Part shown: positions 12,844-21,639 of the stretch, piece by piece
Position numbering within the stretch: position 1 is the first letter of the stretch
Layout: each line of letters begins with the position of its first letter
Assembly (NCBI RefSeq): GCF_014652235.1
Contig: NZ_BMYK01000022.1
Coordinates: forward strand, 47,905-111,904
Length of the DNA: 64,000 nt
Origin: Pseudorhodoferax aquiterrae
GTDB lineage: Bacteria; Pseudomonadota; Gammaproteobacteria; Burkholderiales; Burkholderiaceae_C
Direction of reading: 5' to 3'
Notes under the pieces: model-generated
Database searches by the model: none
What the model was told of the DNA's origin: nothing
Seen by the model: the letters and a program-made list of their open reading frames with translations, nothing else
Translations under genes and position numbers: made by a program

Positions 12844-15195
12844 TCAGATCGTGCGGCTGTAGGGGCCGTCGTTGCCGACCTGGATCATGTCCTCGGGCCG
12901 CGTGACCTTCTCGGCCTCGGACATCGGCTGGCCCTCGGCCACGCAGTCGGCGAAGTAGCTGACCTTGCCGTTCTCGTCCTCGACTTCCACGAGCCCGTGG
13001 ATGTCGGTCTCGAAGCCCGGGCACAGCAGGTTGAACTCGCGCGAGAACTTGAGGTAGTCGACGATCTTCTTGTTGAAGACCTCGCCCGGGATCAGCAGCG
13101 GGATGCCGGGCGGGTACGGCGTGACCAGGCTGGTCGTGATGCGGCCCTCGAGCTCGTCGATCGGCACGCGCTGGGTCTTGCGGTGCGCGATGTGGGCGTA
13201 GGCATCGCTGGGCTTCATCGCGGGCGTGAGGTCCGACAGATACATCTCGGTCGTGAGGCGTGCGATGTCGTACTTGGCGTAGAGCTGGTGCACGTGCTGG
13301 CACAGGTCGCGCAGACCCATGCGCTCGTAGCGGCGGTGCTGCTGGCAGAACTCCGGCATGATGCGCCACATCGGCTGGTTCTTGGCGTAGTCGTCCTTGA
13401 ACTGCTGCAGCGCCGCCAGCATGGTGTTCCACCGGCCCTTGGTGATGCCGATCGTGAACATGATGAAGAAGCTGTACAGCCCGGTCTTCTCCACGATGAT
13501 GCCGTGCTCGGACAGGTACTTGGTCACGATGCTGGCCGGGATGCCCTCGGCGGCGAACTTGCCGTCCAGGTCCAGGCCCGGCGTCACGATGGTGGACTTG
13601 ATCGGGTCCAGCATGTTGAAGCCATCGGCCAGATCGCCGAAGCCGTGCCACTTGGCGGCCGCAGCGTCCTTGATGATCCAGTCGTCGGCCGTGCCCACGC
13701 CCTCCTCGACCAGGGCGTCCGGACCCCAGACCTTGAACCACCACTCGTCGGCGCCGAACTCGCGCTCGACCTGGCGCATGGCGCGGCGGAAGTCCAGCGC
13801 CTCCAGGATGCTCTCTTCCACGAGCGCGGTGCCGCCGGGCGGCTCCATCATCGCGGCCGCCACGTCGCAGCTGGCGATGATGGCGTACTGCGGGCTGGTC
13901 GAGGTGTGCATCAGGAACGCCTCGTTGAACAGGTGTCGGTCCAGCTTGCGGTGCTGCGAGTCCTGCACCAGCACATGGCTGGCCTGGCTGATGCCGGCCA
14001 GCAGCTTGTGCGTGGACTGGGTGGCGAACACCAGCGACTCCTTGGGCCGCGCGCGGCGCTTGCCCATGGCGTGGTAGGCGCCGTAGAAGGGGTGGAAGGC
14101 CGCGTGCGGCAGCCAGGCCTCGTCGAAGTGCAGCGTGTCGACGTAGCCGTCCAAGAGGCCCTTGATGGTCTCGGTGTTGTAGAGCACGCCGTCGTAGGTG
14201 GACTGCGTGACCGTCATCACGCGCGGCTTGACGGTCTCGGCGTCCACGCCGGCCAGCAGCGGGTTGGCGCGGATCTTCTCCTTGATCGCCGCCGGCTCGA
14301 ACTCGCTCTTCGGGATCGGGCCGATGATGCCGTAGTGGTTGCGCGTGGGCTTCATGAACACCGGCACGGCGCCCGTCATGATGATGGCGTGCAGGATGGA
14401 CTTGTGGCAGTTGCGGTCCACCACCACCACGTCGCCCGGCGCCACCGTGTGGTGCCAGACCATCTTGTTGGACGTGCTCGTGCCGTTGGTCACGAAGAAG
14501 CAGTGGTCGGCATTGAAGATGCGCGCGGCGTTGCGCTCGCTCTCGGCCACCGGGCCGGTGTGGTCCAGCAGTTGGCCCAGTTCCTCCACCGCGTTGCAGA
14601 CGTCGGCGCGCAGCATGTTCTCGCCGAAGAACTGGTGGAACATCTGGCCCACCGGGCTCTTGAGGAAGGCCACGCCGCCCGAGTGGCCCGGGCAGTGCCA
14701 GGAGTAGGAACCGTCCTCGGCGTAGTCCAGCAGCGCCTTGAAGAACGGCGGCTGCACGCCTTCCAGGTAGCTCTTGGCCTCGCGGATGATGTGGCGCGCC
14801 ACGAACTCCGGCGTGTCCTCGAACATGTGGATGAAGCCGTGCAGCTCGCGCAGGATGTCGTTGGGCATGTGCCGCGAGGTCTTGGTCTCGCCGTACACGT
14901 AGATCGGCACGTCCAGGTTCTTGCGCCGCACTTCCTCGATGAACTTGCGCAGGTTCAGCACCGCGGGGTCGAGGTCGGGGCCGGCGCTGAACTCCTCGTC
15001 GTCGATGGACAGGATGAAGGCGCTGGCGCGGCTTTGCTGCTGGGCGAACTGCGAGAGGTCGCCGTAGCTCGTCACGCCCAGCACCTCGAAGCCCTCGCTT
15101 TCGATGGCCTGGGCGAGCGCGCGGATACCCAGGCCGGAGGTGTTCTCCGAGCGGTAGTCCTCGTCGATGATGACGATGGGAAAGCGAAACTTCAT
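12844..15195 (-). CDS. PLP-dependent Orn/Lys/Arg decarboxylase (class I)
   Basis: 783 residues starting MKFRFPIVIIDEDYRSENTS, with GGAG 7 nt upstream. Three-part family layout: N-terminal receiver-like wing domain (to about 140), PLP domain with HCPGHSGG, TNGTSTSNK, HFDEAW and the PLP lysine in ATQSTHKLLAG, and a C-terminal domain with PYPPGIPLLIPGE. It converts arginine, lysine or ornithine to the matching amine with proton uptake, which supports acid resistance or polyamine supply. Substrate cannot be chosen from sequence; length and motifs fit arginine/lysine decarboxylases. Divergent from nfeD. The frame runs 34 codons further upstream without a ribosome site. Confidence 0.9.
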   Translation of the reverse strand: MKFRFPIVIIDEDYRSENTSGLGIRALAQAIESEGFEVLGVTSYGDLSQFAQQQSRASAFILSIDDEEFSAGPDLDPAVLNLRKFIEEVRRKNLDVPIYVYGETKTSRHMPNDILRELHGFIHMFEDTPEFVARHIIREAKSYLEGVQPPFFKALLDYAEDGSYSWHCPGHSGGVAFLKSPVGQMFHQFFGENMLRADVCNAVEELGQLLDHTGPVAESERNAARIFNADHCFFVTNGTSTSNKMVWHHTVAPGDVVVVDRNCHKSILHAIIMTGAVPVFMKPTRNHYGIIGPIPKSEFEPAAIKEKIRANPLLAGVDAETVKPRVMTVTQSTYDGVLYNTETIKGLLDGYVDTLHFDEAWLPHAAFHPFYGAYHAMGKRRARPKESLVFATQSTHKLLAGISQASHVLVQDSQHRKLDRHLFNEAFLMHTSTSPQYAIIASCDVAAAMMEPPGGTALVEESILEALDFRRAMRQVEREFGADEWWFKVWGPDALVEEGVGTADDWIIKDAAAAKWHGFGDLADGFNMLDPIKSTIVTPGLDLDGKFAAEGIPASIVTKYLSEHGIIVEKTGLYSFFIMFTIGITKGRWNTMLAALQQFKDDYAKNQPMWRIMPEFCQQHRRYERMGLRDLCQHVHQLYAKYDIARLTTEMYLSDLTPAMKPSDAYAHIAHRKTQRVPIDELEGRITTSLVTPYPPGIPLLIPGEVFNKKIVDYLKFSREFNLLCPGFETDIHGLVEVEDENGKVSYFADCVAEGQPMSEAEKVTRPEDMIQVGNDGPYSRTI

Positions 15196-15317
15196 GGGCA
15201 GCTCCGGGCCAGGCGGAAATGGAAAGGCGCGAAGTGTACGGACATTGGATGACCGCACGGTGGGGCGGCGGTTCTTTTGACCCACAATGCGGCGCAACGC
15301 AACGAGGGAGCCTGCCC

Positions 15318-15749
15318 ATGGGCATTGCCGATACGACCTTCTGGTGGCTGCTGGCCGGCGCCTGCATCGTGCTGGAGCTGGTCACGGGCACCTTCTACCT
15401 GCTGATGCTGGCGCTGGGCTTCGTCGCCGCGGCGCTGGCCGCCTACCTGGGCCTGGCCCTGCCCGGGCAGATCGCCACGGCCGCCATCGCCGGCGGTGGC
15501 GCGGTGGCCATCTGGTATGCCGTGCGCAGCGCACGCGGCCGCAAGGACCGCGCCAGCGGCAACCCGGACCTGAACCTGGACATCGGCGAGACGCTGACTG
15601 TGGACCGCTGGAACCCGGACGGCACCGCCTCCGTACACTACCGCGGCGCGCGCTGGACCGTGGTGCAGCGCGCGGCGCAGCCGCCGGTGGCAGGCACCTA
15701 CCGCGTGGTCGGTGTGGTCGGCAACCGGCTCATGGTCGACAAGGCCTGA
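15318..15749 (+). CDS. NfeD-family membrane protein
   Basis: 143 residues. Two or three TM helices (WWLLAGACIVLELVTGTFYL, GFVAAALAAYLGLALP, IATAAIAGGGAVAIWYAV) followed by a soluble OB-fold domain (GETLTVDRWNPDG...VHYRGARWTV). This is the short NfeD type that partners SPFH/stomatin proteins in the inner membrane; the next gene is exactly such a protein, 32 bp on. GGGAG precedes the ATG. A -10-like CACAAT lies at 15283-15288. An in-frame ATG at 15219 is before the promoter and was not used. Confidence 0.9.
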   Translation: MGIADTTFWWLLAGACIVLELVTGTFYLLMLALGFVAAALAAYLGLALPGQIATAAIAGGGAVAIWYAVRSARGRKDRASGNPDLNLDIGETLTVDRWNPDGTASVHYRGARWTVVQRAAQPPVAGTYRVVGVVGNRLMVDKA

Positions 15750-15781
15750 AACCCTCTCACCCCAACGCAGGAGATTCGCGG

Positions 15782-16699
15782 ATGGAAGTCGCCATCGTTC
15801 TATTGGTCATCGCCGCGGTGTTCGTCTCGCAGTCGATCAAGGTCGTGCCGCAGCAGAACGCCTGGGTCGTCGAGCGGCTCGGCAAGTACCACAGCACGCT
15901 GTCGCCGGGCCTGAACTTCCTGCTGCCCTTCGTCGACAAGGTGGCCTACAAGCACAGCCTCAAGGAAGTGCCGCTGGACGTGCCCAGCCAGGTCTGCATC
16001 ACGCGCGACAACACCCAGCTGCAGGTCGACGGCATCCTGTACCTGCAGGTGACCGACCCGATGCGCGCGAGCTACGGCTCGTCCAACTACCTGATGGCCG
16101 TCACGCAGCTGGCGCAGACCACGCTGCGCAGCGTGATCGGCAAGCTCGAGCTCGACAAGACCTTCGAGGAGCGCGACATCATCAACGCCCAGGTCGTCGC
16201 GGCCATCGACGAGGCCGCGCTGAACTGGGGCGTCAAGGTGCTGCGCTACGAGATCAAGGACCTCACGCCGCCGGCCGAGATCCTGCGCTCCATGCAGGCG
16301 CAGATCACGGCCGAGCGCGAGAAGCGTGCGCTGATCGCCGCCTCCGAAGGCCGGCGCCAGGAGCAGATCAACATCGCCACGGGCGAGCGCGAGGCCTTCA
16401 TCGCGCGCTCCGAAGGCGAAAAGCAGGCCGCCATCAACCAGGCCCAGGGCGAGGCCGCCGCCATCACGGCCGTGGCCGACGCCACGGCCCAGGCCATCGA
16501 ACGCGTGGCCGCCGCCATCCGCCAGCCCGGCGGCAACGAGGCCGTGCAGCTCAAGGTGGCCGAGGCGGCCGTCAACGCCTACAGCAAGGTGGCGGCCGAC
16601 GCGACGACCACGCTGATCGTGCCGAGCAACATGGCCGACACCGCGGCACTGATCAGCTCGGCCATGAACATGGTGCGGCTGCAGCCGCCCAAACCATGA
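15782..16699 (+). CDS. qmcA: SPFH/band 7 (stomatin-like) protein
   Basis: 305 residues: one N-terminal TM (VAIVLLVIAAVFVSQSI), then the band 7 domain (VPQQNAWVVERLGKYHSTL-SPGLNFLLPFVDKV) and a long Ala/Glu/Arg-rich coiled coil (about 190-260). Such proteins oligomerise into large membrane cages and interact with FtsH or with NfeD proteins. AGGAGA lies 8 nt before the ATG. It overlaps the next gene by ATGA, so the three genes nfeD-qmcA-DUF2237 look co-transcribed. Confidence 0.92.
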   Translation: MEVAIVLLVIAAVFVSQSIKVVPQQNAWVVERLGKYHSTLSPGLNFLLPFVDKVAYKHSLKEVPLDVPSQVCITRDNTQLQVDGILYLQVTDPMRASYGSSNYLMAVTQLAQTTLRSVIGKLELDKTFEERDIINAQVVAAIDEAALNWGVKVLRYEIKDLTPPAEILRSMQAQITAEREKRALIAASEGRRQEQINIATGEREAFIARSEGEKQAAINQAQGEAAAITAVADATAQAIERVAAAIRQPGGNEAVQLKVAEAAVNAYSKVAADATTTLIVPSNMADTAALISSAMNMVRLQPPKP

Positions 16700-17085
16700 G
16701 CGACGCGGTGGCGCACAACGTGCTGGGCTCCGAGCTGGTGCCCTGTTCCTACGCGCCGCTGACGGGCTACTTCCGCGACGGCTGCTGCAATACCGACGAC
16801 AGCGACCTCGGCGCGCATGTCATCTGCGCGCGCGTGACGGCGGCCTTCCTGGCCTTCTCCAAGCTGCGCGGCAACGACCTCTCCACGCCCCGGCCCGAGC
16901 ACCGCTTCGCCGGCCTCAAGCCCGGCGACCGCTGGTGCCTGTGCGCGGCGCGCTGGAAGGAGGCGCACGAGGCCGGCTGCGCCCCGCACGTGGTGCTGGA
17001 GTCCACGCACATCAGCGCGCTGGAGTTCGTTTTGCTGGAAGATTTGCAGCGCCACGCCTGGCCGCAGAAAAACGCGGCAAATTGA
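16696..17085 (+). CDS. DUF2237 family protein
   Basis: 129 residues, soluble. The family signature is clear: NVLGSELVPCSYAPLTGYFR-D-G-C-C-N-T, then HVICARVTAAFLAFSK, GNDLSTPRPEHRFAGLKPGD and RWCLCAARWKEA. Several conserved cysteines (C-C-N, V-I-C, C-L-C) hint at metal binding or redox chemistry, but no function is established that I know of. Coupled to qmcA by a 4-bp overlap. Its stop codon is 5 bp before the -10 box of the tRNA-Ser gene. Confidence 0.88.
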   Translation: MSDAVAHNVLGSELVPCSYAPLTGYFRDGCCNTDDSDLGAHVICARVTAAFLAFSKLRGNDLSTPRPEHRFAGLKPGDRWCLCAARWKEAHEAGCAPHVVLESTHISALEFVLLEDLQRHAWPQKNAAN

Positions 17086-17089
17086 CTGC

Positions 17090-17095
17090 TACAAT
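17090..17095 (+). promoter_or_regulatory. -10 element of tRNA-Ser promoter
   Basis: TACAAT with an upstream TGC (extended -10 style) lies 14 bp before the tRNA 5' end, next to the DUF2237 stop codon. No good -35 is seen at 17 bp. Confidence 0.5.
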
Positions 17096-17109
17096 CGCTG
17101 GCTTCCCAC

Positions 17110-17200
17110 GGAGCGGTGGATGAGTGGTTTAAGTCGCACGCCTGGAAAGCGTGTGTGGGTTAATAGCCCACCGCGGGTTCGAATCCCGCCTGCTCCGCCA
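17110..17200 (+). tRNA. tRNA-Ser (anticodon GGA)
   Basis: A complete class II tRNA of 91 nt with encoded CCA. Acceptor GGAGCGG pairs with CTGCTCC, the anticodon stem CACGC/GCGTG holds loop CTGGAAA with anticodon GGA at 17144-17146, a long variable arm (TGTGGGTTAATAGCCCACC) and the T-arm GCGGGTTCGAATCCCGC. It reads UCC and UCU serine codons. Confidence 0.97.
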
Positions 17201-17212
17201 AGACAAATGACG

Positions 17213-17240
17213 AACGGCCCGCACGGGCCGTTTTTCTTTT
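17213..17240 (+). terminator. Rho-independent terminator after tRNA-Ser
   Basis: Stem AACGGCCC / GGGCCGTT with a GCAC loop, followed by TTT-C-TTTT. It ends tRNA-Ser transcription 13 bp after the CCA. Confidence 0.88.
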
Positions 17241-17387
17241 CCGCGCCCTGACCGCCGGCCCCCTCCCGCGCGCCCAGCCCGCGTCATCGCGCGCAGCCCA
17301 AGACCGACACCGCAGCTGCTGCACGGCTGACAGCGGCGCACGCGCCATCGCACCAGACTCTTCGCAACCGATCAGCGAGGAAACACC

Positions 17388-18470
17388 GTGAAGATGGCGC
17401 AATGGATGAAGCTGGCCAAAGAGGCCGTGGTGGCCTGGTCCGACGACTACGCGCCCAGCATGGGCGCCGCGATCTCCTACTACACGCTGTTCTCGCTCGC
17501 ACCCTTGCTGGTGCTCGTGATCGCCGTGGCCGGCCTGGCGTTCGGCGCGGAGGCCGTGCGCGGGCAGATCTCGGCGCAACTGTCCGCACTGATGGGGCCG
17601 GAAACGGCCGAGGCCATCGAGGGCATGGTGGCCAGCGCCACCGTGAGCGGCAGCGGCATCTGGGCCACTGTCGCCAGCGTGGCCGTGCTGCTGGTCGGTG
17701 CCACCAGCGTCTTCAGCGAGCTGCAGGCTGCGCTGGACCGGATCTGGCACGTGCCCGAGTCGAACAAGCCCAGCGGCATCTGGGGCCTGCTGCGTGCACG
17801 GCTGTTCTCGCTCGGGCTGATCCTGGGGCTGGCCTTCCTGCTGATGGTCTCGCTGGCCGTCAGCGCCGCGCTGGCCGCGTTCGGCAGCTACCTCGGCGGC
17901 CTGCTGCCGGGCCAGGAGCTGCTGCTGCAGGTGCTCAACACCGGCGTCGCGCTGGCCGTCACGACCGTGCTGTTCGCGATGATCTTCAAGCTCATGCCCA
18001 CGGCCAAGGTGGCCTGGCGCGATGTCTGGGTTGGCGCGGTGGTCACCGCGCTGCTGTTCGAGGTCGGCAAGCTGCTGATCGGCCTGTACCTGGGCAAGAG
18101 CGCGTTGGCCAATTCCTTCGCCGGCGCCGGCGCGCTCGTGGTGCTGCTGGCCTGGGTCTACTACGCGGCGCAGATCTTCCTGCTGGGCGCGGAATTCACC
18201 AAGGTCTATGCCCACGCCCATGGGTCGGCCAAGGACACCGCGCCGGCCACGCCCGTGCAGCTGACGGCGGCGGATGCGCGCAAGCCCGCTGCAGCTCCCG
18301 CGCCCCAGCCCGTGCAGGCGCCGGCCGCAGCAGTCTCGCGCTGGACGGCCCATGCCTCGCGCGAACTGCTGCCCAAGCTGGCGCTGCTGGGCGGACTGGT
18401 GCTGTTGCGCATCGTCGTGGAATCGCGCGCCAAGCGCGAGCGGCGCCTGGTGCGCAAGGCCAGGGCCTGA
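17388..18470 (+). CDS. YihY/BrkB family inner membrane protein
   Basis: 360 residues. Six TM helices in the YihY/virulence-factor-BrkB pattern, with the family motifs ISYYTLFSLAPLLVLVIAVA, LLVGATSVFSELQAALDRIW and WVYYAAQIFLLGAEFTKVYA. A Pro/Ala-rich linker (about 290-315) and a last TM near LLPKLALLGGLVLLRIV end in a basic tail, an extension beyond the core family. The role is not firmly known (once misannotated as RNase BN). GAGGA stands 7 nt before the GTG at 17388 and 13 nt before the ATG at 17394, so I use the GTG. Confidence 0.9.
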   Translation: MKMAQWMKLAKEAVVAWSDDYAPSMGAAISYYTLFSLAPLLVLVIAVAGLAFGAEAVRGQISAQLSALMGPETAEAIEGMVASATVSGSGIWATVASVAVLLVGATSVFSELQAALDRIWHVPESNKPSGIWGLLRARLFSLGLILGLAFLLMVSLAVSAALAAFGSYLGGLLPGQELLLQVLNTGVALAVTTVLFAMIFKLMPTAKVAWRDVWVGAVVTALLFEVGKLLIGLYLGKSALANSFAGAGALVVLLAWVYYAAQIFLLGAEFTKVYAHAHGSAKDTAPATPVQLTAADARKPAAAPAPQPVQAPAAAVSRWTAHASRELLPKLALLGGLVLLRIVVESRAKRERRLVRKARA

Positions 18471-18486
18471 GAGCGGGCGAGCGCGG

Positions 18487-20859
18487 CTAGAACAGCCGGC
18501 GCTGCGCACTTGTCAGCGCGGCGAAGCTGTCGCCCATCGGATGCAGGATGGCGTCGGCGATCGGCTGCAACTGCTTGTCAAGGTAATGCGCATAGTCGAT
18601 GCCCGACTGGCGCAGCGCCAGCGGCTCCGGCCCGCCGCGCGTCATGACGTAGCGGATCCAGCCGCCCTGCTGGTACTGCGGGGGGCGGCCCATGCGCAGG
18701 TTGTGCTCGTCGGCGAGGCGCGCGGCGCGCACCTGCGGCGGCACGTTGACCTGGTAGGCATCCAGCCGATGGCGCAGGCGCTTGCGGTAGACCAGCAGTT
18801 CGTCCTTGGCTCCAGCCAGCAGCGCCTGGGCGTAGTCGGCGACGAACCCGCGGTAGGGCTCGCCGCGGAAGATGCGCGACAGCAGCCCTTCCTGGAACTG
18901 GCGCGCCAGCGGCGTCCAGTCGCTGCGCGCCATCTCCAGGCCGCGGAACACCATTTCCTCGCGCCCCTGCGCGTCCACGCTGAGACCGGCATAGCGCTTC
19001 TTGCTCCCCACGTCCGAGCCGCGGATGGTGGGCATGAAGAACTTGGCGTAATGGGTGTCGAACTCGATCTCGAGAAAGTTCTCCAGGCCCTGTTCCTCAC
19101 GCAGCGCGCGGGTCCACCAGGCGTTGATGTCCTGCACCAGGCCGGCTGCGACGGCGTGCGCCTCCCCGTTGCCATGGGGCCGCTGCAGCCACACGAAGAT
19201 GGAATCGGTGTCGCCGTAGATGGCGCGGTAGCCGCGCCGCTCCACGAAGTCGCGCGTGCGCTTCATGATCTCGTGGCCGCGCAGCGTGATGGCCGAGACC
19301 AGTCGCGGGTTGAAGAAGCGGCATTCGGATGCCCCCAGCACGCCCGCGAAAGCGTTCATGAGCAGCTTGATCGCCTGCGCCAGCGCAGCGTTGCCCTCGC
19401 GTTTGGCCGCGTCGCGCGCATGCCACAAGCCCGTCACGATCTCGGGCAAGCCATGCCGCTCGCGCGAGAAGCGCGTGCCCTGCGGCCCGTGCACGAGGCC
19501 GCTGGCGTCTTCGGCCTGCATGCCCTCGACCAGGCCCACGGGATCGACCAGGAAGGTGCGGATGATGGAGGGGTACAGGCTCTTGTAGTCCAGCACCACG
19601 ACCGCGTCGTAGAAGCCCGGCCGCGAGTCCATCACATAGCCGCCCGGGTAGGCCTTGGCTGCGATCTCGCCCACGTTGGGCGCCACGTAGCCCAGGCGGT
19701 GCATGCGCGGCAGGTAGTGGTGGCTGAATGCGGCGATGGAGCCACCGAAATGGTCGGCCTGCAGGCCCGTGGCCTGCGCGCGCTCGAGCACGAACGGCAG
19801 CAGCGCGGCCTTCTCGAAGATGCGCAGCACCAGCGCGCAATCCCGGATGTTGTAGGCCGCCAGGGCCGGCTTGTCCTGTTGGTAGCGCCGCTCGATCTCG
19901 GCCATCTTGTCGTAGGCGTCGCCGATGTCCTTGCCCTCGCCCAAGAGGGCCTGCGCGACGGACTCCAGGCTGAAGGACGGAAAGCTCCACATCGCCGCGC
20001 GCAGCGCCTCGATGCCGTCGACCACCACCCGCCCCGGCATCGGCGCGAACAGGTAGCCCTGCTGGCCCGGGTGCGTGCGCCAGGCGATGGGCTTGCGGCC
20101 GCGGCCGGGCAGCAGCGGCACGCCGCAGGCGTCGGCCGCCTTCTGCAGCACGCGCAGGTCGAACTGCACCACGTTCCAGCCGATCACCACGTCGGGGTCG
20201 TGCGCGACGAACCAGGCGTTCAGCCGTTCGAGCATCTCGCGCCGGCTAGCGCAATACACCAGTGTGAAGTCCGGCGGCTCGGTGGACGCATCGGGTGGAT
20301 CGCCCAGCATGAGCACCGTGCGCGGGCGGGTGCCGTCCAGCGCGATGGAGTACAGCGCCTCGGTCGCGCTGGTTTCGATGTCCAGCGACACGACACTGAC
20401 CTGCGGGCGGTAGCCGGGCGCGGGCCGCAGCCGGCCGTCGACGATGGTGTCGCCGTCGCGCTGACCGCCCTCCACCACCACGCCGGCCGTGATGAAGCGT
20501 TCCATGAGGTAGCGGTCGTGCGGGCGCACGTCGGCCTCGTACAGCGGGATCTGCAGTGGCTGCAGCGCGCGGGCCAGCCGGCCGAGCTGGCGGAACTGCC
20601 GCGCGTAGACGCCCAGCACGGGCTCCTGGCCGAACGTGCGCAGCGCTAGTTCGCGCAGTTGCAGGCCGGGCAGCGTGGCGAGCTGGGCCTGGACGGCATC
20701 GCGGTGCCGCGCCGCGACGAAGGCCACCGAGGTCTGGGCGCGCAGCAGCAGCTTGCGCGGCCTCTGCTCGCTGGCCAGCCAGTATTCGATGTCGGTGCCG
20801 TCGGGCGCATCGCGCCAGTGGCGCGTCAGGATGAAGCCCTTGAGTTCGGTGGACGCCAC
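18487..20859 (-). CDS. polB: DNA polymerase II
   Basis: 790 residues from a GTG, close to the E. coli protein (783). Family B repair/translesion polymerase with proofreading. Exonuclease motif I is SLDIETS (D160, E162), then VIGWNVVQFDL and YNIRDCALV. Polymerase motif A is DYKSLYPSIIRTF, motif B KLLMNAFAGVLGA, motif C YGDTDSIFV, then the thumb region. The frame stays open 180 codons upstream, but that part is Arg/Pro-rich non-homologous sequence. The exact start is not secured: no clear ribosome site precedes VASTELKGFILTRHW. Convergent with yihY. Confidence 0.9.
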   Translation of the reverse strand: MASTELKGFILTRHWRDAPDGTDIEYWLASEQRPRKLLLRAQTSVAFVAARHRDAVQAQLATLPGLQLRELALRTFGQEPVLGVYARQFRQLGRLARALQPLQIPLYEADVRPHDRYLMERFITAGVVVEGGQRDGDTIVDGRLRPAPGYRPQVSVVSLDIETSATEALYSIALDGTRPRTVLMLGDPPDASTEPPDFTLVYCASRREMLERLNAWFVAHDPDVVIGWNVVQFDLRVLQKAADACGVPLLPGRGRKPIAWRTHPGQQGYLFAPMPGRVVVDGIEALRAAMWSFPSFSLESVAQALLGEGKDIGDAYDKMAEIERRYQQDKPALAAYNIRDCALVLRIFEKAALLPFVLERAQATGLQADHFGGSIAAFSHHYLPRMHRLGYVAPNVGEIAAKAYPGGYVMDSRPGFYDAVVVLDYKSLYPSIIRTFLVDPVGLVEGMQAEDASGLVHGPQGTRFSRERHGLPEIVTGLWHARDAAKREGNAALAQAIKLLMNAFAGVLGASECRFFNPRLVSAITLRGHEIMKRTRDFVERRGYRAIYGDTDSIFVWLQRPHGNGEAHAVAAGLVQDINAWWTRALREEQGLENFLEIEFDTHYAKFFMPTIRGSDVGSKKRYAGLSVDAQGREEMVFRGLEMARSDWTPLARQFQEGLLSRIFRGEPYRGFVADYAQALLAGAKDELLVYRKRLRHRLDAYQVNVPPQVRAARLADEHNLRMGRPPQYQQGGWIRYVMTRGGPEPLALRQSGIDYAHYLDKQLQPIADAILHPMGDSFAALTSAQRRLF

Positions 20860-21132
20860 GGAGGCCTGCGGGTGGATGGAGCGGTGGGCGAAGGATGGGC
20901 GGCGCGATTCTCGCCGCCGCGCAGGCGGCTGCGAACTTGTCCATGGCTCCCGTGGGCAAGCCTGTGGACAAGCTTGTGGGATCCGCGCCAAACCCTTGCC
21001 CGGTGCGGGCTGCGACACGGTGCCTGCGAAACGGGCAACCGGGCGGCAGGCGGCTGTCAGCCCCGTCCTACGGCTGCCATCGCCGTTGGCGCACAGCGGG
21101 GCGCCATAGCGTTTCGTTACGCTCCTCACGCC
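20860..21132. other. polB / microprotein divergent intergenic region
   Basis: 273 bp without a gene. It holds two DnaA-box-like 9-mers, TTGTCCATG (20937-20945) and TGTGGACAA (20963-20971), in opposite orientation, plus CTTGTGGGAT next to the second. Each differs from the consensus by one or more bases, so they may be decay or chance. No convincing sigma-70 promoter was picked out for polB. Confidence 0.3.
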
Positions 21133-21336
21133 ATGCAACAAATCCGCATCACGCGCGCCGCTGAACTTTCCCCCGCCGACGGCCGGCGCTTCGATTGCCA
21201 ATGGATGGAGGCCTGCCAGATGAACCGTTGGTTCCTCAAGGCACGGCTGGCCGAGGCCCTGGCCTTGCATGGGCCCGACAGCCACTGGATCGAGACGCGC
21301 CCGCTGCAGCGCACCCCCGCGCCGCTGCAAGCCTGA
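21133..21336 (+). CDS. Small protein of unknown function, 67 aa
   Basis: A 67-residue soluble protein, MQQIRITRAAELSPADGRRF..., rich in Trp, Arg and Glu. I do not recognise the family. The start is the first in-frame ATG after the GC-rich gap. Its stop TGA overlaps the ATG of the next small gene (TGATG), which suggests translational coupling and supports both as real genes. There is no match to shadow-frame composition of a larger gene, since no other gene covers this stretch. Confidence 0.55.
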   Translation: MQQIRITRAAELSPADGRRFDCQWMEACQMNRWFLKARLAEALALHGPDSHWIETRPLQRTPAPLQA

Positions 21337-21503
21337 TGCCCTGGCAGGTCGTTGCCTTTCTGGTCCTGGTCGGCGCGACCGGCGCCTGGGCCTGGGCACC
21401 GCAGCACTGGCATGCGGCCGTGCAGACCAGCCGCGCCGGCCGTGCGCTGCCCTTGGCGTTCACGGCACTGGTGCTGCTGGTCTACGCAAGCATGGTGGTC
21501 TGA
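21336..21503 (+). CDS. Small two-helix membrane protein, 55 aa
   Basis: 55 residues. Two hydrophobic helices, VVAFLVLVGATGAWAWAP and ALPLAFTALVLLVYASMVV, joined by a short polar loop with several His, Thr and Arg. Start overlaps the stop of the 67-aa gene. Unknown function; the pair may form a small membrane unit or a regulator of a neighbouring membrane enzyme. It is followed by the promoter of the sensor kinase gene. Confidence 0.5.
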   Translation: MPWQVVAFLVLVGATGAWAWAPQHWHAAVQTSRAGRALPLAFTALVLLVYASMVV

Positions 21504-21596
21504 CCCTCCGCGCGCGGCGCCCTGGCCGGCCGGCTGCGCGAACAGGTCCGGCGGGAGCGGATGCGGGCGGCCGGTCCACGGCGCCGCCGAAGCTCC

Positions 21597-21602
21597 CATA
21601 AT
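21597..21602 (+). promoter_or_regulatory. -10-like element before the hybrid sensor kinase
   Basis: CATAAT lies 38 bp before the kinase ATG and overlaps an in-frame upstream ATG at 21601, which argues that the ATG at 21640 is the true start. No clear -35. Confidence 0.35.
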
Positions 21603-21639
21603 GCGACCCGCCAAGAGGGGCACCGCCGCATACCAAGAC

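Noticed and set aside
15219..15317. N-terminal extension of the NfeD protein from the ATG at 15219
   Set aside because: The extra 33 residues are not membrane-like, cross the -10-like box, and the ATG at 15318 has GGGAG in front.
21601..21603. Upstream ATG as start of the hybrid kinase
   Set aside because: It overlaps a -10-like CATAAT and adds 13 residues before the natural TM1 start; ATG at 21640 gives the normal N-terminus.
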